Source: Bacteroidota bacterium
GTDB taxonomy: Bacteria; Bacteroidota; Bacteroidia; Bacteroidales; Lentimicrobiaceae
NCBI GenBank assembly: GCA_023441805.1
Contig: JAEZNO010000019.1
Span: forward strand, 32,370-96,369
Reading direction: 5' to 3'
Length of the DNA: 64,000 nucleotides
The position numbers and the translations under genes were made by a program. Shown here in pieces: positions 10,388 through 23,300 of this stretch. Position 1 is the stretch's first letter. Each line of letters starts with the position of its first letter. Under the pieces are notes generated by a model that saw only the letters and a list, made by a program, of their open reading frames with translations, was not told where the DNA came from and did no database searches.

Positions 10388-13300
10388 ATGCCTGAATATA
10401 ATCCTATTCTTGACCACGCAAGGGAGTATATCCTGAATAATAAAAGTCTTAATGTTTTCAACACAAGTAAAGAATTTGCCCGTGCTGAATCAGAGGAAGC
10501 AGTATTTGGTGACTCAAAAACAGTACATCCGGAAAACTATTCTTTTCTATTAACGGGTAGAGAAGACAATCCGGATTATATTGAAGCTGAACTGCAATCG
10601 AAGACTGACAGAGTATTTAATGGGTTAGCCCGTCTTGGGCTTGGTGCATTAACCAAAACCGGAGCCGGAATCGGATATGCCACTTCTGCTTTGCCTGCAT
10701 TAGCTGTCTGGGATATAAATGTTATGACTGAAAATCCGCTCTCTCAGATGTTCAACAAAGCGGAAGAATTAATGAAGGAAGCTTTACCGGTGCATAAAAC
10801 AAGGGCTTATACTGAAGGTAATATCCTTCAACAAATGGGAACTGTTTCTTTTTGGGCAGATGATGTATCTGATGGTCTTGCCTTTTTATTAAGTGCATAT
10901 GCCGGCGGATACATTTCTAAACCAATTCAAATTGGAAGTGAAGTAGTTAAGGGACTTGCTAAACTTAGTGAAGCAGTTACTAAAGCCACTGCAAAGAAAG
11001 CCCTTATAAATGCAATGAAGATCCTTGGAGAAGGTGGTAAAGGATGGGATTTAGCAACAATTACTGCATATAATACTCTGACTGAAGCAGCTGTTGAAGC
11101 TCACGAAGTTGGGCAACAACTCAAGCAAGAATTTAGTGACCAGATTAATGATGAGCTGGAAAAAGCTCTTGCCAATATTGAAAAAGAAAAACTTGCTCTG
11201 CCCCTATCTAATCTTTCACCGGATGCTACTTTGGAAGAACGTGAGCGTTGGCAAAAACAAAGAGAACTTCAACTTAAAGCAATAGAAGATAAGTATATGG
11301 CTCCCATCAAAAGAAGGATGGATGAGTTTAAGATTAAAAGAAGCGTTGCCCAGCGTAATACTTTTCTTGCAAATGTTGCTGCATTAAGCTTTTCCAATTC
11401 ATGGGAAACTACAATGCTATTTGGTAAAAAGAGCGGCATTGGTGCTTTATTAAAAAACCGTTTTGTTAATGGTGCTCTTGACCAAACTTCGAAAAGTACA
11501 GCTAAAACATTTGCTCAGAAATTTGCTCAAAATGCTGCAAAAGGTATTGCCGCTGAAGGTCTTTGGGAAGAAAATGTTCAGCTTGGAATTTCCAATTATG
11601 AAGAAAGACTTGCAAAGGGACTGGATAACCGCCCTCGCTTACTTGCTATAGCTTCCAATATGGTTGACAACCTGATAACAGATGAAGGTCAAAAATCAAT
11701 AGTACTTGGAAGTGTCATAGGAATTATCGGAGGCTTTGGCGGAGCAGTAAAAGAAACCAATGAGGAAACCAAAAAGTTAAAGGCTTTGGATAACATGCTC
11801 AAAATCAACGATGCAGTTTACAACGCTAATATCCAAAGCCTTTATAAAATATTCGGTGAAGAAGAAAAGGATGGTAAGAAAGTTCCTGTTTATATCAATC
11901 CTGCTACCGGTCAGACTGAGATAGATCCTGAAGCTGTTTCCAAAATGGCTTATCAACTGCTTGTGGAAAAGAATCTGATGGATGAGACAATGGCAGCTTC
12001 GATAAATCAGGATGAAACTCACTTTAACCTGAATAAAGCAGTTGCAATGTCACGTATGGTATATCGAATGCTTGAGCAAGAAGATGGAGAAGAAGTACTT
12101 GATGCAATGCTCAGATCAATTACAGATCCTAACGATGAAATGTCTGTCAAGCATAACCTTGCAAAAGATGAGCAACTATACCAAAAGCTCAAATTATTAT
12201 ATAAAGAACTTGCAGGGAAAATTAAAGAAACCGATGATAAGACTGAAAGTGAATTCAATAAAGCCTTGAAAGCTTCCAGATTTTATCATGGGGTAGTGAC
12301 AATTGCTGCAAATAAAGCTATTGAAGACAGAAGAGAAAAGATTGCCAAAATGCACGAACCTCTTACAGAGAAGGAAAAGCAGAAAGAAGAAGAATATATC
12401 CAATCATTGGAAAAAGTGATAGCTGATGCAAACCAGGCTATTATTAATCTGAAGGAAAATACAGAAAAACTCAAAAAACAGTGGCTTTCAAAAAGGAGTT
12501 TTATTACAGAAAAAACTGAGAGAATAAAGTCATTAACAAACAAGAAAGACAGATCTGCTGAAGAAAATAATGAACTCGCTAAACTGAATTATGAGATTGA
12601 AGAATACAATGCGATTGAAAACGGAAGCGATATATTCACTATCAATCAGGATGAATTCATTCGCAAGAACCTAAAAGAAGGTTTACGCAATGAGACCGGA
12701 TTGCAAGTAGCATTGGATGCTATAAAGGATCTTCAAATTGATGAACAAATGGAAGCGGGCGCTTCTCCTACTGAAGTATTGGACACTATGAAGTCTAAAA
12801 ACTTCACCGGTTCGCAGGACGTGGATAAGTTTAAAGAATATTTAAATACTGAGAGAGAGCGTATTCAGCAGCTGAAACAAAAACTTGAGGATGAATCCAA
12901 CGCCATGAATCCTATATGGAGTAAACTTGAAGATGTTGAAACAGAGGTATTAGGGATGGCTGGAGAACAACACAGTGAGGAAGAATGGGATGATATCATA
13001 AATCAATCATCCCTCCTGAATGATGAGAAAGAAGACCTTCGTGCTCAGATGAAAAAAGTTATGAGTATTGAAGCCCAAAAGCAATTACTCGATGATGAGT
13101 TAGCTTTAATGGAGGCTATAGATGATAATTTGTCATTTATATCACAGCGTCAAATCAAGCAAAATGAATCAGAAGAAAAGAAATCATTGCTTGAAGGATG
13201 GTTTGACGAATTCCTGAAGTACAAGTACGCCCGTTCTTTTATTGATGTTGCAAGATCTATTGAAGACTCTTACAATGCTTTGGTAGAAAAAGACCGAGCT

Positions 13301-16300
13301 GATGAATTCATTCCAACTGAAGAAATTCTGAAGAAACTTCTTAAGCTTGAGACAATTAAGAAAGTGTTTGAGATGCGAAAAGATGAATTCCAAAATACTG
13401 AGAAGTATCAGGAATTCATGGATGAGCTTGGAAATACAATCGAGGTCCTTGAAAAGCTATTATCCATAGCAAAAGCCAATGAATCAAGGCTCGATGCTGA
13501 ACAAACTGAAGCATACCGTGCTGAACGCTCACGGAAACTAAGAGGCTTTGGTATTGAAAATGGTGAAATAGATGATGAATTTCGCCCTATAATGGAATCC
13601 ATTCTTGGCGAAGATTTGCTCACCAGAATTATTAATGATTCAAAGAATAGCAACAGCCCTACATTCGGTGATATTATTGCTCATTACGCTCAGAATGCTA
13701 CTTCGGATCAAAAAAGAGCTTTAGCAGACCTTGCAGATAAACGAATGGAGGCAATACTAAAGGATCTTAATCAGAGATTTCAGGGATGCTTTGGAGCTAA
13801 TTATGCTGAAAATCCATCGAGGAATATAGCACAGTCTGTTTTTAACCTCATTAATAAGTTCTATTTTCGAGGATATGACATAAAAAATCAAAAATCTATT
13901 GTTCGTAAATTAAGCTCATCTCATGCTTATGATAATATTCTGAAACTCATAGCAAAGGATGAGCAATTGCAAGGACCTGAATCAGAAAAACAGAACCTCA
14001 GGGATTACATTGAATATGCTTTCGCACAGCATCGTGTATACGAGGCACTTCATTCAATGAAGCTCAATCTGAATTCTGACTTTGACTTAAAGAAAGAATT
14101 AGAAGAAGAAGCAAAATTGACTATTGAACTTGTTGAAGTACTGAAGAATGAAAAGACTGTCAAAGCTCCATCTTTACAGCAACTCAATGCAATAAGACAG
14201 ATTGTCAAATTCTTAAGCGGTAAAGTAAATGATATAGCTTACCTGAAAGGACTTGCTGGTACTGGTAAGACTATGATTGTAATGAAATATGCTCTCAGAT
14301 TATCAGGAATTGATCCAAATACTGTACTTGCATTTGGACATACTCCTGAATCTTCAAAAACTATTGCTGACAGTCTTAATGCCGTACAGAGTACAACTGA
14401 AGATTTCCTAAATCGAACGGACTTTGAAGGAATTACAACCGTTGTATTCGATGAAGTAATGGGAGCACCGTACAAAACCTTTACGGACGTTTACAAAAAG
14501 CTTAACGAACTCAACAGACAGCGAAAATCTGAAAATAAAAAGCCAATCAAAATGGTTGCTTTAGGTGATCCGACTCAGATTACTGAGAATAACAGTACTG
14601 ATGCTGCAATTGAGAATTTTACGATTAAAGGAGTTACTTATATCAACCCTCTTACCACACGTTTTCGTAGTGACATTGGTTCGATTGTAGAAATTCAAGA
14701 TTTATTCCATGATAATTTTCAAGAAGTTGATACAATTATTGCTAAGAGCAATGAAAAGGATATTAGTGCATTGCCAGATGTAGTAGAAGGTGCTCATGTT
14801 GGCGGACGTGGTGATTTAAGAACTGTTCTAAAGCACAATAAAACTAAATCCCCGGGAAGAACCCGTGTGATACTGGTAGCAAATGACGATGCTAAAGCTG
14901 CCTATGCAGATGTAGGAGTTGAAACCCTGACATACATTGAAGCTCAAGGACGAACATGGGATGAAGTGTATGTAGATATTTCTCAGACAGATAAAGGCAC
15001 ACATACAAATTGGGCTAATGATGTATACGAATACAATAAAGCAATGTATACAGCTACATCCCGAGCAGCTTCTTATCTGTTTGTAATGAACACTGGTTCA
15101 AAGAATATAAATCTTACAGATAAGGATTTAGAGAAGAACAAGAATGAGAAAAAGGACTTTGTAAACTCCATGTTTGAGATTTTTCAGCAAGCAACTCTGG
15201 AATCAAGGGAAATTGCTGGAAAGTACAATCTTAAAGTAAATGTACCTGCTAATACCATTATTAAGGGGACAGTTGCCGGATCTCATCTTACAACTGATGA
15301 AGAACAAAAGGCAGAAAATGAATTTGAAACAAATGAACCGGATGACATTACGGTAACTGATGATTCGGAATTAGATGATAACACCTCTGATCCAAATAAC
15401 CCTTCCATGTCATCAGACGTCGCTCCTGGAAGCGTTTTAGAAAACAATGGAGTCAATGTCCACTCCATACAAAGCCCTTCTTATAACCCTGTAAAATCGC
15501 TTATTGAAATAATTGTCGAAAATGGCAATAAGGTATTTAAAAGAACAAAGTCTCTTGTCAGAGAAAATAGCAAAGTCCTCTATCTGGCATTAGAGGATAA
15601 AGATACCGGTAAACGTTATGTTGGAATATTTGGAGCGCAACAAATGCCGGATGGTACGCCAAATAACATGTATAGTATGATTGGAGTGATGACTGATGAT
15701 GAATTGGAGCATACTGAATTTGGAAGAAGTCTTCAGGCTAAGCTTGAAACTGCTGAGCTATCATCAAGAATTAAGACAAATAACACAGAAACAGTTACTC
15801 CGGGAACTATACTTGCCGAAGGATATATAACCAAGAAACAGTCTTTATCATTTGAGTATCAAAAAGACTTTTCTACAAGTCCAGACTTTATCGAAGAAAT
15901 AAGTCATCAACTTCTCAATATTTTTTCAATTGAATCAAACAGAGAGTTTGTGAAGGAACAATTGAAAAATAAAATGAGTGTCAGAATATTCGGTCGTAAG
16001 GAAGCATTAAACCGAGGTTTGAAAGCAGGTATACCATATCTTGTATTTGACGAAATCAAAATGGGGCGTGGCAAAGATGCTATGTCAAAAACTTTTTCAA
16101 TTAGATTATCATCAAAGCCAATGACCAAACATGATGCTGAAATGGTGGTAATACAGAGCTTTTATGACCATTTATTGAAAGTCCATTCGATTTTTTCAAA
16201 CACAAAACTTCGTCTTGGTTCCAAAGAATTCAACCAATTACTTAAAGAACTTAGGCATGGGCTTGAAATAAAAGATGATCAATTACAGGCGAAGGCTGGG

Positions 16301-17365
16301 TACGGTTGGGATCAGATTATTGCCAATATTCCGGAACTGGCTAATCTTACCACTCAGGATGAATTTTTAAGAGCTTATCCTGCGTTAATTGAACTTGCCA
16401 AACAGATATATCATATTGGTCAGAAAAATGTCACCATGACTAAGAAACAGTATGAGGAATCTGAATATAAGAATGACAGTACAAAATCATTGAGTGAAAA
16501 TCCAATTTACAGAGATAAAACCAATCCTGAAAATGATATCTATGTCCTGAAGAATAACACGGATCTTACCAGTACAGGAAAGAAAAAGAACATTACAGAG
16601 CCATCAATAGAGCATGGTGGAGCAATTGTGAAAGCACTCAATGCAATTGCTGTTGCTAATAAATACTTAGGTGGCAACCCTATCAGAGTAGTAAGGACAG
16701 GAAGTAAAGGTTATAAATACTTTGTTGCTAAAAGCATTACCGCCGAACCTCTAACTGCAAAGAATGAAGAAGAACGCAAGAGAAAGAAATTATTCTCAAA
16801 AATGCGTGAATTACTGATGGAAGCTGGCTTTACTAAAGAAGAATTAAACTTTAGGATGGAGGATAGCGAAAATCTTGAAAATCTATTCAACCTCATGGAA
16901 GTTGAGTTGGATTTATCCAGGGAAGACATTGAAAGCATGGCTGAACAGGAGGTTGCTGAACAGATAACTGAAGATACCTTTAAAAGGCTTTTGTCCTTCG
17001 ACAGTAACGGAAATCACAATTCCGAAGGATTTTATCTGCGTAAACCAATTAAGCAGAAAGAACTTGAAAAGTTGGATATTAATAAAAAGGAAGACCGTGA
17101 AAAGATATTGGGTTTAATGGGAAGTAAATTAAAATCCATTACTCCAACAGCTATTGAAGTTACTTTAGAGAATATAAGTTCAATAGAATCCGAAACCACT
17201 TATCCAAAAGAATATTCTGTTTTAGAAGAAAGCACTAATTTTACTCCAACAATTGAAATGAATGATAAACCTGTGAAAAAGCGCAGGAGAGCTAAGGAAA
17301 TTGAAGTTTCTCAAATTATTACTGACTTATCTAACAAAGGTTTACTCAAAACAATCAACTGTTAA
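10388..17365 (+). CDS. Giant virion polyprotein-like protein with SF1 helicase domain (giant 1 of 3)
   Basis: A 2325-aa protein. The N-terminal ~460 residues contain hydrophobic Gly/Ala-rich stretches (about 75-110, 160-180, 437-455) that could insert in a membrane. Residues ~470-1250 are highly charged and coiled-coil rich. A superfamily 1 helicase follows: Walker A GLAGTGKT (1288-1295), motif II VVFDEV (from 1352), motif III ALGDPTQ (around 1392), an EAQGRTWDEV motif V-like element, and motif VI TATSRA near 1555. An acidic linker (~1640-1690) precedes a C-terminal region of unknown fold. In crAss-like phages the giant late proteins are thought to be packaged and delivered with the genome; a helicase could help early transcription or DNA entry. 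The stop is three bases before the polymerase giant. Confidence 0.7.
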   Translation: MPEYNPILDHAREYILNNKSLNVFNTSKEFARAESEEAVFGDSKTVHPENYSFLLTGREDNPDYIEAELQSKTDRVFNGLARLGLGALTKTGAGIGYATSALPALAVWDINVMTENPLSQMFNKAEELMKEALPVHKTRAYTEGNILQQMGTVSFWADDVSDGLAFLLSAYAGGYISKPIQIGSEVVKGLAKLSEAVTKATAKKALINAMKILGEGGKGWDLATITAYNTLTEAAVEAHEVGQQLKQEFSDQINDELEKALANIEKEKLALPLSNLSPDATLEERERWQKQRELQLKAIEDKYMAPIKRRMDEFKIKRSVAQRNTFLANVAALSFSNSWETTMLFGKKSGIGALLKNRFVNGALDQTSKSTAKTFAQKFAQNAAKGIAAEGLWEENVQLGISNYEERLAKGLDNRPRLLAIASNMVDNLITDEGQKSIVLGSVIGIIGGFGGAVKETNEETKKLKALDNMLKINDAVYNANIQSLYKIFGEEEKDGKKVPVYINPATGQTEIDPEAVSKMAYQLLVEKNLMDETMAASINQDETHFNLNKAVAMSRMVYRMLEQEDGEEVLDAMLRSITDPNDEMSVKHNLAKDEQLYQKLKLLYKELAGKIKETDDKTESEFNKALKASRFYHGVVTIAANKAIEDRREKIAKMHEPLTEKEKQKEEEYIQSLEKVIADANQAIINLKENTEKLKKQWLSKRSFITEKTERIKSLTNKKDRSAEENNELAKLNYEIEEYNAIENGSDIFTINQDEFIRKNLKEGLRNETGLQVALDAIKDLQIDEQMEAGASPTEVLDTMKSKNFTGSQDVDKFKEYLNTERERIQQLKQKLEDESNAMNPIWSKLEDVETEVLGMAGEQHSEEEWDDIINQSSLLNDEKEDLRAQMKKVMSIEAQKQLLDDELALMEAIDDNLSFISQRQIKQNESEEKKSLLEGWFDEFLKYKYARSFIDVARSIEDSYNALVEKDRADEFIPTEEILKKLLKLETIKKVFEMRKDEFQNTEKYQEFMDELGNTIEVLEKLLSIAKANESRLDAEQTEAYRAERSRKLRGFGIENGEIDDEFRPIMESILGEDLLTRIINDSKNSNSPTFGDIIAHYAQNATSDQKRALADLADKRMEAILKDLNQRFQGCFGANYAENPSRNIAQSVFNLINKFYFRGYDIKNQKSIVRKLSSSHAYDNILKLIAKDEQLQGPESEKQNLRDYIEYAFAQHRVYEALHSMKLNLNSDFDLKKELEEEAKLTIELVEVLKNEKTVKAPSLQQLNAIRQIVKFLSGKVNDIAYLKGLAGTGKTMIVMKYALRLSGIDPNTVLAFGHTPESSKTIADSLNAVQSTTEDFLNRTDFEGITTVVFDEVMGAPYKTFTDVYKKLNELNRQRKSENKKPIKMVALGDPTQITENNSTDAAIENFTIKGVTYINPLTTRFRSDIGSIVEIQDLFHDNFQEVDTIIAKSNEKDISALPDVVEGAHVGGRGDLRTVLKHNKTKSPGRTRVILVANDDAKAAYADVGVETLTYIEAQGRTWDEVYVDISQTDKGTHTNWANDVYEYNKAMYTATSRAASYLFVMNTGSKNINLTDKDLEKNKNEKKDFVNSMFEIFQQATLESREIAGKYNLKVNVPANTIIKGTVAGSHLTTDEEQKAENEFETNEPDDITVTDDSELDDNTSDPNNPSMSSDVAPGSVLENNGVNVHSIQSPSYNPVKSLIEIIVENGNKVFKRTKSLVRENSKVLYLALEDKDTGKRYVGIFGAQQMPDGTPNNMYSMIGVMTDDELEHTEFGRSLQAKLETAELSSRIKTNNTETVTPGTILAEGYITKKQSLSFEYQKDFSTSPDFIEEISHQLLNIFSIESNREFVKEQLKNKMSVRIFGRKEALNRGLKAGIPYLVFDEIKMGRGKDAMSKTFSIRLSSKPMTKHDAEMVVIQSFYDHLLKVHSIFSNTKLRLGSKEFNQLLKELRHGLEIKDDQLQAKAGYGWDQIIANIPELANLTTQDEFLRAYPALIELAKQIYHIGQKNVTMTKKQYEESEYKNDSTKSLSENPIYRDKTNPENDIYVLKNNTDLTSTGKKKNITEPSIEHGGAIVKALNAIAVANKYLGGNPIRVVRTGSKGYKYFVAKSITAEPLTAKNEEERKRKKLFSKMRELLMEAGFTKEELNFRMEDSENLENLFNLMEVELDLSREDIESMAEQEVAEQITEDTFKRLLSFDSNGNHNSEGFYLRKPIKQKELEKLDINKKEDREKILGLMGSKLKSITPTAIEVTLENISSIESETTYPKEYSVLEESTNFTPTIEMNDKPVKKRRRAKEIEVSQIITDLSNKGLLKTINC

Positions 17366-17367
17366 AC

Positions 17368-20300
17368 ATGGGAAATTGTGTTTATGTTTTCGAGGGAAAA
17401 CGCTATACTCCAGAAATGTTCTGGCAGGCAGTTCGCTCTGGCAAACTACCAGTAACCAAGCAATTACAATTAGGGAAAGAAATAAGTATCAAAGAAGCTG
17501 AAGACTATATCAAGCATGTGTTCGGCTACTTAAATCCATCTACATTCCGGTTTGTAGAACAACACATTTTGTATTCTTTAAGTAAACCTCATGAATATTT
17601 GGTAGGTCTTACAGAAGATGGCATCACCAATTTTCTAAAATTCGATGATGGTACAACCCGTGAATGGATACTTAGGCATGAGGTTTTCCACACAATTTTC
17701 AATTACTATCTTACTGATGAACAGAGAAGAAATCGCATAGCCGATTTTAAACAGTTATTTCCTGAACACGTAGGCAAAGACGATGTTCAGATTGAGGAAC
17801 TTATGGCTGATATGTTTCAGGATTATAGCCAAAAGACTTTTGAATTCAAGGATACCAGAACTCCACTAAAAAAATTCTTTGATGCTATCCTTGAATTTTT
17901 CAAACTCAAGAAACCAATTCGTAACAGTATTGAGGAATTATATCGTGCAATTGACAATGGAACCTTTAGGAATGCTCAAAGACTTGATCGTGGTTATTTA
18001 AGACGTACTCTTAAAACTGATATCCGGAAATACGATATTGATGAGTATCGCTGGGCTATTGATAAGTTAAAGGAAATCTACGAAAAATTACATAATGATA
18101 GCCGGGAAGCCATTGCGACACATGAAATGATTAAGGAGCTTTCTAAACATATTCAATACTTTGCTAAACACCATCCTGATCCGGAAATAAAAGCTTCTTA
18201 TCAGCACATGCTTGAGTTGAATGACAAAGGCGAAATACACTTGAAGACACTTTTAGAGGATGCTTTCCCAGATCTAAGAATAAAACATGTTACACAAATA
18301 ACTGTTGCCGATGACAATACTATTATTGATGATGACGATGTATTTAGCGAGGATAGTGAAGAAGTATCTCTTAAAGATGAAATTGCTCAGTTTGACCAAA
18401 TCGACTATGAAAAGAAACTCTCAGATGAAGTTAAATCATTTCTGAGTTACATAGTTATCCCTGAAAAAGACGGGATGATAATGAGTCCTCGTAATGCTTT
18501 CTTTATTGTTGCCAAGATATTCGAGGGCATTTCTTTTGAAATGACCGGAAACTACAATGAAGACAAGCTAATAGAAGCAATTAACAGGCGGATTGCTGAA
18601 TTAGCCGGGGGACATTTGGATAAAATGTCCGGTGAACCTATCATTCCCAATGTATACTATAAAGCCGTTGGTAAAAAAATTATAGATCTTATTAAAGATT
18701 CACTTGGTATTCGTTATGAAATTGAAAATGGCAAGGTAATCCCAAAAGGATATGCAACATTACACCCAAGTATCAAGGATCATCGTAAACTTAGGGCTGG
18801 AAATGAAACAACATTCTATTTGCTTAAGGAGGACCAAATCAATAAGCACTATAACCAGGCAGAGCTTGAATTGAATGTTCCCAAGGAAAATAAATTCACA
18901 TGGGCACAACTTGAAGAACTCCGTGGAAAGCAAGTAACAGCATATGAATTTGTTGAATGGGTTGCCGAACAAACAGGTCTGACTAAAGAGCAGGTTACAG
19001 CTGTTTATAAACAGGAACAGGCTCGAAACAGGTTAGCTGAAATCTATAACCTGTTTGGTTCTTTTTATCATAAGAATTTGTACGTCGGAGAGAGAGAAAA
19101 TAACTATGGTTTATTTTCTTTTAAATATTTCAAAGCTCAAACTCAGGGTGCGCACCTGTCTTTCAGAGCACAGATATATCAAAAATTTAAAGAAAATTTT
19201 GTCATTAATGACATTCCAAGGAGTATATTCAATGTTAAGTTCAGTGCTGATCCTAACAGACGGCGAACTGAATTAGCTGAATTTTTAAAATCGTTACAGA
19301 TTTCTAATATCGAGGAAATCATTAAGATTTCTTCCAACAAGGAAATACTGACAATGTGCGATAGTTTCCAGCTTATTTATCAGGATGTAAAAGATAGGCT
19401 TGGCAAACCAATACCACGACAAAAAACTAAAACGACTACAACTGCAAATAATGATATTCAGAATGTTGTGGTAACAAGAGATAATGTTCAGGAAGGAGAC
19501 AGTACTGCTGATTATGAGATAGAAAAATCTGACGAAATAAATGAGGATCAGGATGAGCAAGTTTATACAATGGCTCATATTCTTGATAACTATAATGGCG
19601 GCATAAATATGCTTGCATCCAAGATGAGTGCTGTTGAAGGAATGCAAACTTCTTCCTCTGTTAAAGCTGCCGATGGAAAGAAAATGTACTTATTTACCCT
19701 TGCATCACAGGCACATTCAGTATTGCGTCAGCTAATGGGAAAGGGTCTTGAAAAGTTTCCACACTTATCACTTGAAGGAAGCTTAAAGCACAATCGTTTC
19801 ATAAAGAATATCCAGATTACGGATATAATAGATCATGACGGAACAAAGCTCTTTGATGAATATGTCAAATCCTATGATAATGAGACCCCAAATGATTGGT
19901 TAGCAAGGAATCTGAATACCACATTCTTAGACTACTTATCAACTCATGATACCAAATCATCCAAAAAGAAATACATTCAGTATTTCTTCACAATGGACCG
20001 TAAACGTCTTACCGGTGTTGAAACTTACTTAAGGACACCTGCACAAATCAAAGATGACATACGGGATATATTGACAATGATGGCAGAACGTCCTGATATA
20101 ACAGGACTGAAAGATTATAATCGTAACTCAACATTAAATTTTGCTGTTCTTGATCAACTGGCAACTACCAGCGAAGAAGCTAAAGCATTCCTTACGAATA
20201 TGCGTTCTGAAAAAATCACTGATACGCTTGTAACAGGGATTTACAATCAGATGCAAAAGAATGCTGATCAATTTGCCCAGCACTTAATTGATCAGGAATT

Positions 20301-23300
20301 TGTCCCTTCCATGAATCTTAATAAAGCCACCAAGGCTTTGATTGACAATGGTTATATTGATACCAGAGGACTGGAAACTATTTCTGAAAGAATAAAAAAT
20401 AAAGGCAATGAAATATTTGAAGGTAAAGCACCTAAAAGTCAGGGCGGTAATTACAAAACTACTTTTGAAGATGTAGTACTTGCTTCAAGAGTGTATTACA
20501 TAAACCACTATGTCAATTCATATTTACTCAATCAAACTATTACCGGAGACTACGCTTTCTTTGGAAACGGCGGTGCACTACTAAAGCGTATGGACAAGAT
20601 TTTTGGACCTGGTTCAAAAGGACTTGTCAATAACCGCCTGGGTATGAAAGAGAAATTCAAACTCCTTATAGTTACCAATCCTAAAGTAACTGTTGGCGGC
20701 AAAGAAGGTACTGAATTTGATTACTTTAATGAGTTGTTTGAAGGATTTCCAATATTCGAAGAATCGTTTGATCATTGGGATGGTCAGGGATTTATGACAC
20801 CTGAAAGAGCAGAAGAACTACGTAAAGGTTTTGGTCGTGCTGCTCATATGGGCACTATTTTCAAGCCTATACATTATGAAGTAGTTGAAAAAGAAGTAGC
20901 AGGTAAGAAAATCCATGTACCGGTCATGGTTAAGTATTCTTCAGTTGAATTAACTGATGAACTGGTTGATACCTTCCCCAAACTTAAAAAAGTCAGAGAT
21001 AATATGCGCAGGAACGCCATTGGTGAAATGGTATTTTCCAGTGCTATAAAAGTCGGAACTCCAGTAAGCGATTCTCGTTTTGATGCTGCACGTATGCTGA
21101 ATGAGGATATTGTTTTTTCTGCTGAAGACTTACAAAGTTTTAACTTTTATGATCTATCCAACAGAAATTACAGAATACAGCTCAATCCAATGCATCGTGT
21201 AGATACAACAGTTGCATATCCTTCTCAGCTAATATATTTCCTACAGGCACTTGCTGACAGTATAAACATTGAAGAAGCTCAGAAAATTTACGAAGACATG
21301 GCTAAGATAATGAAGCTGTCTTCTGATAAATTATTTGAGAACATCAAATCTGGTGAGGATGTCAGGAGGCTTTTGCTGAGTAAAGAATTCTCTAAGGAGA
21401 ATGAGAGATTAAAGGAAGCACTACAGGCTGGCGTTTCTGTTAATTTCCCGCAGTTGAATAATAATGCAATTATGACCCTAATCAGTCATATTAACCGGGA
21501 AACAACCAAGATTCGCTTTGATGGTTCAAAGCTTATTCTTCAGGCGGATTATGGTGTTGGAACAAAGCGTCAAAATAAAAATGGTGAGCTTGTAGATGAC
21601 AGATTTCGCTTTATAAAGAACACTGATGGCAGTTATTACGCTGAATGTATTATTTCGAGCGAATACCAGAATCTTGCTTTAATTGGAGATTATCTTAGTA
21701 CTGATATTTTCGGTTTCCGTATTCCTTCTTCTGAGCTTCATTCTGCCATACCTCTTAAAGTAGTTGGATATCACAATTCACCAAATACCAATTCGATAAT
21801 AACTGCTCGTGAACTTGTAGCTATTCATGGATCTGATTTTGACGTAGACTCTTTATTTGTTATTCGCAGAAGCAATTATTCAGGAGTCAGAGAACTCTCA
21901 TTTGGTAAAAGACTGTTATACCAACTGTTAAACAAGGAAATGGATGAGTTCTTTGCTGAAGCATCCAAGTTAAAGCTCACCGAATCTGAAAAAGCTTTAC
22001 TTGAAAAATACAAAGAACTAACTAATCAGATAAAATCCAAATTTGATGAATCTCCTACATCCGCTCCGATAACTGCCCAAGAAATTGAGCTTGAATATCA
22101 ATCATACATCAGGCTTCCTAACTGGTCTCCGAAAGCTAAAAAGGATATTATCAGAATAGATATAAGCAATTTTGACGACGACCGTGCCCGTGATGAATTT
22201 GCTGCATTTGCAGGGTATAAAAGAGAGGGAATGTCCTGGCAAGACACAACCAGGGCAGAAGCAGATGCACGTTCTATAATATTCATTCGTAGTGAGTTAG
22301 CCAAAAGTTTAAAGAATGTTTATGAAAAGATTTCTTCGAAGAAAAAATTCTTAAGCACAAAATCTGAATACGAACAAAAGGTCATCAAGAGCATTCAAAA
22401 TAAAATTCCAGTTGGGTATAATATGGTTGATAGTAAATTGGAATTAGATGAGAATTTTGAATTATATCTCGATGACCTGAGGAGCAAATTTACAGATAAT
22501 AAGACTCGAGAAATCATTGACAGCATCCATATTAAATATTTGAAGAATAGGATTATTGAAGGGATGATTAGATTCACCACTAATCCTAAAAATCGTAAGA
22601 GAATGATGTCTCCAATAATGATGTCAATCTTCAACGGCAAAGATTCATCAGGCAAGTTTGAAGAAGGCACTATCTTCAGGTTATTTGAAGATTTGGGAAT
22701 TTCATTTGATAAGAATTATGATCTTACTGATGTAGAAGGAAACCTTAAAGCATTTAAGAATGTATTTGAGGGAAACTCAATGGTCGGTAAGTTCGCCAAT
22801 GGAATGAAAGCAATAGCTTATGTTCTTCGTGCCGCCGGTAAAAGGGGTAAAGAATATGATGCTGCTTTTATGGCTATCCGGGATATAGACAACGCAATAG
22901 AAGGCTATAACCATTCTATAAACACTGCACGTCAAGTCAATGATGTTGAGAAAATAGAGGATCTTGAGTCTAAACTAAATACCCTGACTGAAGAAAGAAA
23001 GGCTGCATTAACTAATCTTAAAGAAATACACACTAAAGTTACGAATACAAGTGCCATAATTGCCGAACCACTTGTTTTTGACGGTGTAGATTATAGCCAT
23101 ATTTCTGAAGCTGAACTCGATATTGAAGGTAAACCAACTGGTCGAAGTATTTGGACTATCTTGGATGCTTTACTTAATTCATCTATTGATAACCTGAAAG
23201 AGCAAATTCTTCCGGCATTAAATATTTCTGATAAGACATTTAAATCCTGGATGGGAATGATTGCTTCAGGTGTTAATCTGAAAACTGTATCCTTAATGTC

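Noticed and set aside
12019..12543. Minus-strand ORFs of 68-85 codons inside the giant genes
   Set aside because: They are shadows of charged coiled-coil coding sequence, Ser/Phe-rich, and have no promoter or coupling.
19294..19647. 117-codon minus-strand ORF inside the polymerase giant
   Set aside because: It overlaps a second minus-strand frame and has Ile/Tyr/His-rich composition typical of antisense to Asp/Asn-rich coding sequence.
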